From: Bimuria novae-zelandiae CBS 107.79
Lineage: Eukaryota; Ascomycota; Dothideomycetes; Pleosporales; Didymosphaeriaceae
Length of the DNA: 64,000 nucleotides
Direction of reading: 5' to 3'
Assembly (NCBI GenBank): GCA_010015655.1
Contig: ML976661.1
Span: 734,955-798,954 of the forward strand
The position numbers and the translations under genes were made by a program. Shown piece after piece: positions 56,640 through 64,000 of the stretch (within the stretch, counting starts at the first letter, position 1; each line of letters opens with the position of its first letter). The notes under the pieces are model-generated. The model had not been told where the DNA came from. It was given only the letters and a program-made list of their open reading frames with translations, and did no database searches.

Positions 56640-59197
56640 ATGGCTGAAATTGACAACGTCAAGTCCCCCCAGGCCGCGCTCTTCCTCAAGTCGGGAGGGA
56701 GCCCAGCTCGCGTATCGCAGGCTGGCCAGCAGCGACGTGCTCCGAAGGCGGAAGGAGCCGCCGGCGACACCAATGGGAACGGCAAGCGCAAGCAGACGAA
56801 GAGCCGCAACGGTACGTATAATATGATCAGGTGCACGAGGATGAGCGGGGCGGTTGCTGACCCATCGATGCTTTGTAGGCTGCATAACGTGCAAGGCAAA
56901 ACGTCTGAAGTGCGACGAGACGAAGCCAACATGCAAGCAGTGTGCGCGACGCAGCGTGCCATGCGGGGGCTACAAGAAGGACTACAAGTGGAGGCCCTTC
57001 GAAGACACCACCTTCGCGACCAAGACGGCGAGCAAGGCGAAGCAGAGCTCTCCACCGCCCATTCCTCCTCCTACAGTACCACATAACGGACAGACGCACT
57101 TCGCCATCCATGTACCGCCGAACCACGAAGCTCTACGGAATGGCTACCAGCCGCCTTTATCGCAAGCGCAGCCCCCGCTGCAACCTATACTACCACCGCC
57201 AGCGTTCCCGGAGCCCTCCCAGGCTCTCATGAATAGCGTGTTTGCCATACCACAGCAGCAACCATACATGCACGTACCGCCGCCAATATCGCCCGTCGAG
57301 AGTTTTGCACCGGGGTCAGAAAGTGCCAACAGCGGCTTCGAGACGGAAAGTGGGGACACCATACACAGCAAAACTACCATTGCATCGAGTGTTTCCTCAG
57401 GTCAGTCACCACGCTTGGTAGATCTGCTGCTCCCTGGAACAGACCTGAACGACCTACCCGAGGAGTATATGTCGTTCCGTGAGCAGCATGAAGCCTTCTA
57501 CCAGCCCACTGGTCTCACTCCGCCCGCAGACACAATGGGTGAAGAGGTGGAGGAGATTCCGCGCGATCTCGCCCAAAACGACTGGATCGTACGGCTTTCA
57601 TCCCCTACTCCTTCAGATTCCTCAGGCTCGTCTACAGACTCCGCCAACGTCCCGCTCTACGCCCGACCGCGCCTATCTATGACATCGCCCGAGATGTTGA
57701 CCATGCGTTTTGATCAAGAGACGTGCGGCATCCTCTCCGTGAAGGATGGTCCCACCGAAAATCCGTGGCGCACGCTCATATGGCCTCTAGCGCGCGACTG
57801 TCCAGCTCTGTACCACGCCATGCTGTCCATGACCTCGTTCCACCTTTCCAAGGATTCACCTGCGCTACGCATTGAAGGAATAGATCACATGCGCAATGCT
57901 GTTCATGCACTAGCGTCAGGCATGGATAACATGAGCATCGATGCAGCCATCTCCACCACCATAGCCCTCACTTTCTCCGAGTCGTGGGACCAGCACATCA
58001 GCACCGGCATAAACCATATCAAGGGCGCTCGCATTCTGATTGATCGCGCCCTTGTGCAACACAACCAGCGCCCCGTGCGCGGCGCGGCACTCACGCGCCT
58101 GAAGTTCCTCTGCAACTCGTGGCTCTACATTGATGTCATTGCGCGGCTGACTTCTGCGGATACCGATGAGTCGAGCGACTATGATACCGTATTGGAAAGC
58201 CTGCATCTGGACAATAGCGATGCGTGCCAGCTCGATCCGCTCATGGGCTGTGCGCAGACGCTCTTTCCTATCATTGGCCGCGTAGCGAACCTCGTCAGGA
58301 AAGTGCGCCGGATCCGGAGCAATAGCCCTACCATCATCTCTCAGGCCATGGAGCTCAAGCGGCAGCTTCAAGACTGGATGCCGCCGTCGTACATTGAGGA
58401 TCCGGAGGACGTCACCACCAGCCCGCATGACTCTATCAAGACAGCCACAGCATACCAGTACGCGACACTCCTCTACCTGCACCAGGCTGTCCCGGAGATC
58501 CCCTCTTTCCCATCTGCTATTCTCGCCCAGAAGATCGTCCGAGAACTCGCCACTGTGGACCCTCGCTCTCGCTCGACAATCGTTCACATCTACCCCCTGA
58601 TGGCCGCAGGGTGCGAGCTGGTAGACCCCGTGGACCGCGAGTGGATCTGCGACCGCTGGAACCGTACTGCGGCTAGGATGAAGATCGGTATCATAGAACG
58701 CTGTCTCGATGTCACCAAAGAAGTTTGGAGTCGTCGTGACGCGCATGCCGCGGAGTTCGCTTTAGATCAACAACTGAGCAGCACATCCAACGTATACAGC
58801 GCCGCTCCGTCCCTCAAACGTAATTTCAGCTCTCTCAGCGAGGATAGCGATGTCTCAGAAAATCATTACTGGATCGAACCCGCGGCGAAGACGAGAGTGG
58901 TGGAACCGAGTTACGGGACTGACGGAGAGTCGTTTTGGTCGAACCCGATGCAGCGCTGGCCAGGTCAGAGCCAAGCACCACAATTTGGAAACCCAAGACG
59001 CGTGCCTGTGCAGTCGGAGATGAGCAGTGGCTTGAGAAGGTCAGAAGTCATGGGCACGGAGACCTTGCCGCTTGAGTTCACAGTCAAAGGTCGCCTGCAT
59101 TGGTTAGGCGTGATGAAGGACTGGAACTGGGAGAGTGAGTGCTCGTTCTCCCTATCTGAAATGCCATGACTAATCAACCACAGTTCTACTTGGATGA
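56640..59197 (+). CDS. Zn2Cys6 transcription factor (Fungal_trans_2 type)
   Basis: Three exons (56640-56811, 56879-59134, 59184-59197) give 813 residues. The binuclear zinc cluster lies at about residues 58-85 and is split from its N-terminal extension by intron 1: CITCKAKRLKCDETKPTC then KQCARRSVPCGGYKKDY, with the correct C-x2-C-x6-C-x5-C-x2-C-x6-C spacing. A long Pro/Ser-rich linker follows, then the regulatory domain (TLIWPLARDCPALYHAMLSM, ...HMRNAVHAL, ...HIKGARILID, ARLTSADTDE, YPLMAAGCEL). The tiny last exon yields the ending NWEILLG, typical of this TF class and lost if the intron is ignored. Nuclear regulator, target genes unknown. Its promoter is shortened to 122 bp by the upstream transposon. 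Confidence 0.92.
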
Positions 59198-59962
59198 AGA
59201 CCATCTTCTATTGCTGGAATGTTTTCAAGTCGGCGTTTATCACTTCCTCTCATCGCTTTTCAATTTCGTTCATGTTATGTCCCTCACGATCACCTTTCTA
59301 GGATGCGCGACCAAGCTAGCGAGTTTGAGACTCCATCTTTCTGCCTTCTCATCGACCTTCACATTCTATCTCCGTTTCCAGGCGTTCTTCATTTCTTGTT
59401 CTGTTTCACCATCAAGTTTGGGTCTGTAGGCGTTCACAAGGACGAAGGTGGGACAAGCGCTGGGCACGGGTGCACGGGATACTGGTGTAATTGACCTCTA
59501 GTCATCTTACTTCGGACACGGACGGGTGCACGGGATACTGGTGTAATTGACCTCTAGTCATCTTACTTCGGACACGGACGGAGCTTGTATTTGGATCGGG
59601 ATCTAGGCTTTTGGATCTATACGAATGCGATTTTGTACGAGGAAGGTGCACGGCGTTCCATCAAATCACGTTCTGCGCTTAGCAATACAATATCCAGCAA
59701 GCCAGCGTTGGCTGGTTGCGAACACCACCCTGCGTCTCATCGAACCGGTTGCAGTGTTTTGATTCCTTTGTGATGATTATGTGTTCCGGATATCTACACC
59801 TGCTGACCCACCCACAAACAAACACAACCACACATGCACATTCACAGTGGCTAAACCCCATCCCTCTCCCCCTCTCTATCTATATATATTTTCTCCCGCC
59901 CTTTCTATCCATGCTCTAAGCATACTCCATCTTACCCAGCAGCTCTTACAGAAAACGTCACA
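59198..59962. other. intergenic, 765 bp
   Basis: 3' flank of the transcription-factor gene, a 56-bp tandem duplication, and a TATA-like TATCTATATATATT stretch at 59877-59890 upstream of the IFI6/IFI27-like pseudogene. Confidence 0.5.
59468..59579 (+). repeat. 56-bp tandem duplication
   Basis: Two perfect or near-perfect copies (59468-59523 and 59524-59579) beginning GGGTGCACGGGATACTGG. Non-coding. Confidence 0.88.
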
Positions 59963-60344
59963 ATGGTCTTCGGAACCCCTTGGGCAGCAGATGAGACTCA
60001 ACCCTCCGATCAAGCCAACTAGCCCTGGAGCAAAAGCGCAAAAGCGCAAAAGTCGCAGGTGTCCTCGGGATCACGGGCGCCACGCTCGGCGCAGCGGGGT
60101 GGGGTACGGGAGGTGTTGTTGCTGGTACGTTGGTTCGCCTTTCTCATCTTAGACTATAGTATTTCTGTTCTGGTGGAGTATGCTGGGGGGGGTGTCTTTG
60201 ACGAGAGGTGATGCTAATGGGGTCATAGGGTCTGTCGCCGCGGGTGTACAAGCTGGCTTGGCGAATGTAGCGGCTGGGTCGGCGTTTGCATTTGCACAGA
60301 GTGCGGCGGAGGCGGGGGGAGAAAGAATAGCAGAAGGAGGATAA
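59963..60344 (+). pseudogene. IFI6/IFI27-like gene, frameshifted
   Basis: The ATG at 59963 opens MVFGTPWAADETQPSDQAN and stops at 60020-60022. The family domain is in another frame: SAKVAGVLGITGATLGAAGW then GTGGVVAG, followed by an intron (60125-60228) and GSVAAGVQAGLANVAAGSAF with a short end at TAA 60342. A single indel between about 59990 and 60050 would explain the break. The intron position, phase 1 in the Gly codon, is the same as in the intact members at 12442 and 60901. A TATA-like stretch and a CT-rich leader precede it. It could be rescued by an unrecognised start or intron, but I see none. Confidence 0.65.
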
Positions 60345-60900
60345 GCAGGAGAAGGATAGGTGGAAGGATAAGCGGAAGGAATGTCTGCTAGCGTGCTTTG
60401 TGTGCGGTGAGATTGGGAAACGGGTGTGCTAGAGCTGGGAGGATGGCGGATGGGAAGTGTGAGGAATAGTTTTTTGCTAGATGTAGTGGAACTATGGTTG
60501 ATATATAATGTGAGGAGAGGGCCTCTTCTGGAGGAGGTATGTTCTAGGTTTATTTGAAGCAATGCTATAAGATGGTGCAGTGAAGGAAATGACTAAAAGT
60601 TGGGCATGTGATGCTAAGACGGAGAAGAAAATGTGGCTTCTAAGTTCTTGTGTAGGAGGTACGTTGTAAGGTCTATTTGAAGCTGTGCTGTCGAGAGAGG
60701 TACAGTAGGGCGATACAGTTTAAGAAACAACTAAAAGTTAGGAATGTGATGCTTATAAGGCTGAGAAAAAATATGAATCTTCCAACTCATAGGCAAATGT
60801 TAAGTCTAGGTCCAATCCCTCCGGCGTGGTATCAATCTTCCACGCCCTCCATCTCTGGGCATGCTTGCATCGGTTGCACCAGCATATGATGAGCTCACCG
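60345..60900. other. intergenic between two IFI6/IFI27-like loci (tail to tail)
   Basis: About 555 bp. Two stretches starting near 60565 and 60690 resemble each other (a 'GAAGC...TGCTRT...AAACAACTAAAAGTT...GTGATGCT' pattern), suggesting a degenerate duplication. No gene seen. Confidence 0.4.
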
Positions 60901-61476
60901 TCATAGCTTTGCTTCGACCTTGCCCTCAACCTCCGCAGCTGTCTCTTCACCTTCAACATCTTCTTCCTCTTTCCCATCCGTCTTGTTCCCGCTCCTGTTG
61001 ATGAACAATGCAGACCCACTGGCTACCACCACCGCGGCGCCTCCAGCAACGCCCTGCACAGTCGCCAGCGCCGCGCCGCCCATGCCGGCGCTGGTGAGTC
61101 CCGCGAATAAACTGCCCGCGGCGACGTTCCCGATGCCTGCTTGTACACCGGCGGCCACTGAGCCTGTTCACCACTACTGTTAGTTATCCCCTACTTTTCA
61201 CTTATCCATTGGATTAGACGCAAAATAATACGCACCTGCTGCAATGCCCCCAGCCGTGAACCCTGCCGCGCCCAGCGCCAACGGCACCGCTGCAACTGCC
61301 ACCGCAGGTGCCGCGACGACGCCAGCGGTGGTTTTGGGATTGTCGAAGACCCAGTTCTTTGCGCCGACGGCGGCGTGGCCTGCACTTTGGCCGGAGGAAA
61401 CGGCCCAATTTTTTGCGGTCACGGAGGCCCGGGCGAGGTTGAGGCTTGCTTTGGTGAGGAAATCTACGGAGACCAT
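60901..61476 (-). CDS. IFI6/IFI27 (ISG12)-like membrane protein
   Basis: Two exons (61476-61236, 61163-60901; 72-nt phase-1 intron) give 167 residues. The N-terminus has an amphipathic helical stretch (SLNLARASVTAKNWAVSSGQ, then GAKNWVFDNPKTTAG). Next come the hydrophobic Gly/Ala core (VAAPAVAVAAVPLALGAAGF, TAGGIAAG, SVAAGVQAGIGNVAAGSLFA, LTSAGMGGAALATVQG) and a second hydrophobic segment (GGAAVVVASGSALFI). It ends in an acidic tail (DGKEEEDVEGEE). The order matches animal ISG12 proteins plus a fungal charged tail. A small membrane protein, likely organellar by analogy; function in fungi not established. It is tail-to-tail with the broken copy at 59963-60344. Confidence 0.83.
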
Positions 61477-61902
61477 TTTGGGGTCTGAGAGCGTGATGTG
61501 CGAGGCTGAGGTGGATTGTGGGGATGAGGATATGTGGAATGGGAGGGAGATTGGGAGGGGTGATAGAGTGGATAGGAAAGATTAGCTAGAGGAAGGGGAC
61601 AGAGAAGAGATGGATGGGAGAGGGAGGGCTTTGGAGATTTGTTGGTGCCTGGAGGTTTGGAGTTGAGGTGGGCTGAGCTGCGAGACCCCACTATGGTGGG
61701 CGCGTAAAGCTTGTGTAACGTTGAAGCTTGCATAAAGTTTGTGCCAATCTAAATCGTTCAAACACTTCCATAACCAAAATCTACAATGTAAAAAACCGCA
61801 ACTGGCTACCAACATAACGGCGTTCACTGACACATCGCAGAACTTCATTCCAATACTACAGACCCTGGAGGTCCAGTAGTCAAAATCCTTCAGAGAATTC
61901 TC
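61477..61902. other. intergenic, 425 bp
   Basis: Upstream region of the 61476 gene (CT-rich on the minus strand near 61560-61640, as in fungal promoters) and 3' flank of the SDR pseudogene. No gene seen. Confidence 0.45.
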
Positions 61903-62654
61903 CTAAAACCCTTCAATTTCACCCTGCCAACTCACCATCTTCCCGCCATGCTTCTCTTTCGTCGACTCACTAAACGCCTTAACCATACCCTGACACGACT
62001 CTTCAACCCTCACCGGTGCCTGGTCCAGGCCAAAATGCCGTGCGCCCGTGTTCCCAAGCTCCATCTGCGCCCAGCCTGGATCCATAACGAATGCATTCAG
62101 CCACGCATCCTCACTATTGATACGGGCGGTGAGCCAGTGCATAGCCGCCTTGGACGGACTATACGCTGCATTCGGAATGGCCGGTTCGCTAGTAATGCAA
62201 CCGGCTATCGATCCAAGCGGCGAGAATATCGGCTCTCGAGGGGCTCTTTTAAGTAGTGGTCGGGTGGCCTTGATACAGCGCCACCACACCGTAGACGTTG
62301 GGGGACATGTGAGCGCGTAGATCATCAAGCTGAAGATCTGCGACGGGCGGCCAGGTGTATGAGATGCCGGCGTTGGCGATGACGATGTCGATGTCAAGGT
62401 GGTCGATTGCGTGGTCGTTCTGCAGTTCTTGAACGGCGGTGAAGGCGTCCTGATCGACGGAGGCGTCAAGTTTGACGACGATGAGCTTGCTACCTTTGCG
62501 GTTGGTAATATTAGCTAGTGCTTGTGAGGATGCATGGGATGGGTCGCGGTTGGCGGTAATAACGGTGTGGTTGAGTTGGGAGAGATAAATTTGCAATAAT
62601 CCCAGACCGAGCCCACGGTTCGCACCACTAATGAGCACGATAACTTTTCACCAT
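61903..62654 (-). pseudogene. short-chain dehydrogenase gene with two frameshifts
   Basis: The minus strand spells a complete SDR of the fungal 'C-factor-like' type in pieces. ATG 62654 starts MVK, then a shift near 62645-62648 is needed to reach VIVLISGANRGLGLGLL (nucleotide motif). That frame continues through KLDASVDQDAF, DIVIANAGIS and VYGVVALYQ. A second shift at about 62266-62272 (an extra G in CAAGGCC) is needed to reach ATRPLLKRA, PLGSIAGC, AAYSPSKAAMHW (Tyr-x3-Lys) and VMDPGWAQMELG up to the stop at 61903. Both breaks are 1-nt insertions relative to the expected reading, and no intron fits. It is either a pseudogene or affected by sequence errors. Confidence 0.75.
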
Positions 62655-63082
62655 ATCGAAGATGAGAGAGGAAGAGATTGAGATGTTATTTTGTCCTTGT
62701 AGGCGTCTTAAGTGGAGTAGTTTGGCGCTAGTGGTTGTGCCTGGGGTAGTGCTTACCCGGTTGACAGCGATCATACCGTTTGCTGATGTTGTTTTCTCTA
62801 CAGCAGATTGTATGAGATATGCATACAGCGGGGGATGCGCTTGGAGCTTCAATGTTTGTTGTTATGTGCGCTGTCAGCGAAGCCGGACCCGTGGACAAGT
62901 TGGATGCACGTGACTGCTCAATACACTGAGGCGCATGACCTTTAACAAAAACGCCATACCAAGCCTTCCATCGCATGACTACGGAGACAGGGAGTTCATT
63001 TATTCAAAAACTATTTAATTCTCGGTGCCACTAATTCCAGCACGCAGATTGACCACTTCAACCACGGTAAACATTTCGCGCG
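62655..63082. other. intergenic, divergent upstream region
   Basis: About 430 bp between the SDR pseudogene and the 63083 gene. No gene or clear signal seen. Confidence 0.4.
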
Positions 63083-63853
63083 ATGGCGCATTCCCAAGAC
63101 GGCGGTTCAGAGTTGCCAGAACTAAGTGGCGCAAGTGCTGGGATTGGATATAATAGTTTCTATCATTTCGCGTGGCACAAGCTACAGTTCACGGAGCAGC
63201 AGAAGGAGTGGCAGTCCATGCAGAGCAACAAGGAGCCCATGTTCGCCGCGTTACGGCCGCTTAGTCCTCCACCGACTCCTCCATCTACTCCTCCGCCTTC
63301 TCCTTCACCTGAAAACCCGAGTAAACCGATTCAGCCAGTTTTTAATCCACGAAAGACACAGAGCGCTAAAGAAGTCGGCGATAGTAATTCGGAAAGTAAG
63401 CGACATTTAGGAAAAGTGGAACAAGATGAGCTCTTCTTCAACGTCTCGGAAGACTATTCTCAAGGTTCCATCCTTGACACTCCGCAACAGGTACGCCGGC
63501 CACAGACGCAGACAAGGTTGCCAGCCTCCTTGGTTCCAGGTCGGAAAATTCAAGAAGCATCTCAGCCAGTAGATAGTGAGAGCAAAATTGCGGACCCAGA
63601 TATGCCAGCTACCCCCTTCTATTTCTCTAATTTTCGAAACACGTTGCCGGATAAGCTGCGGCCCAAGAAGCCATCGCTGCAACGGGATTCGGATTCAGCG
63701 CCTCAAATTCCTCCAGTTGTTTCTCAAGGAAGCTCTTCTCTTCTCGATGATGAGGATTTGAAGAAGTTCATGACTACTGACAAGCCGAAAATCGACTCAT
63801 TGACTGGAAAATCGGCATTCAATACTGCTAAAACAAAGGGGACAAGAAGCTAA
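63083..63853 (+). CDS. hypothetical proline-rich protein, 256 aa
   Basis: One exon from MAHSQDGGSELPELSGASAG. An aromatic segment (YNSFYHFAWHKLQFTEQQKEW) is followed by a proline run (LSPPPTPPSTPPPSPSPENP) and a Ser/Lys/Gln-rich, probably disordered remainder. That part includes an acidic patch near DELFFNVSEDYSQ and a basic end (KTKGTRS). No signal peptide or membrane helix, and no family recognised. The PP-x-x-P repeats could bind SH3 or WW domains, which is speculation. Composition and unbroken length favour a real gene, though introns cannot be excluded. Confidence 0.6.
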   Translation: MAHSQDGGSELPELSGASAGIGYNSFYHFAWHKLQFTEQQKEWQSMQSNKEPMFAALRPLSPPPTPPSTPPPSPSPENPSKPIQPVFNPRKTQSAKEVGDSNSESKRHLGKVEQDELFFNVSEDYSQGSILDTPQQVRRPQTQTRLPASLVPGRKIQEASQPVDSESKIADPDMPATPFYFSNFRNTLPDKLRPKKPSLQRDSDSAPQIPPVVSQGSSSLLDDEDLKKFMTTDKPKIDSLTGKSAFNTAKTKGTRS

Positions 63854-63894
63854 TCGGGGGAATAAGAGTCTCTGCACGGCCTAGTCAGCGCTGC

Positions 63895-64000
63895 CAACGA
63901 ATCGAACAGGATCCGAACAAGGTGCTTGTTCGTTCGTTCGGCCCACATACAAATGTTCGTTCGTTCGAGACGACTCGAACAGGAGCATCTTCGAACAGTC
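63895..64000. repeat. CGAACA/TGTTCG-rich repeat at window end
   Basis: Dense short repeats of CGAACA and GTTCGTTCG, including a perfect 8-bp stem with 3-nt loop (CGAACAAG-GTG-CTTGTTCG, 63914-63932). It is cut by the window end; nature unknown. Confidence 0.55.

Overview
The window looks like nuclear DNA of a filamentous ascomycete (Pezizomycotina; a Dothideomycete is plausible but not provable from this sequence). Genes carry short GT...AG introns of about 46-100 nt with CTAAC/CTGAC-type branch sites. Recognisable products include a GH18 chitinase, Skt5/Chs4-type chitin synthase activator, Cbp4, a HET-domain protein, a Zn2Cys6 regulator, and remnants of UstYa-like and PTH11-like genes. Gene-bearing DNA of ordinary composition alternates with TA-rich, stop-riddled transposon DNA whose changes look like repeat-induced point mutation (RIP: C to T and G to A).

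Layout. 1-1086 is the end of a Tc1/mariner element, followed by a secreted GH18 chitinase (1398-2884). 3256-11707 is a 5'-truncated Tad-like LINE (minus strand) split by a complete Copia element (3737-9240). An IFI6/IFI27-like gene follows (12442-13271). 13544-25702 is a stack of nested elements: two pogo/Fot1-type transposons side by side (A 13544-17746, B 17749-25702). A contains another Fot1-type element (14489-16335) and a solo LTR (16681-16904). B contains a solo LTR (18853-19313) and a second Copia (19782-24896).

26137-36670 is accessory gene space: a heme-haloperoxidase-family gene with Tyr in place of the heme Cys, a single-pass membrane protein, an internally deleted Fot1-like element, a ustYa-like pseudogene, a small secreted protein, a broken PTH11-like receptor, an intact 2-oxoglutarate/Fe(II) dioxygenase and an MFS transporter. 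UstYa, dioxygenase and MFS together suggest a decayed secondary-metabolite cluster. 36764-46267 is conserved core: a PHD-finger protein, an unknown coiled-coil protein, Cbp4 and Skt5/Chs4. 46888-53255 holds a secreted protein of unknown family, a HET gene with one in-frame stop, an unknown protein and a short-chain dehydrogenase (SDR).

A second, full-length Tc1/mariner copy (55199-56515) lies in inverted orientation relative to the first. Downstream are a Zn2Cys6 transcription factor (56640-59197), two more IFI6/IFI27-like loci (one broken, one intact), an SDR pseudogene and a proline-rich unknown protein. Gene models were spliced by hand; intron positions were checked for reading phase, except where stated. 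No tRNA, rRNA or CRISPR array was seen.
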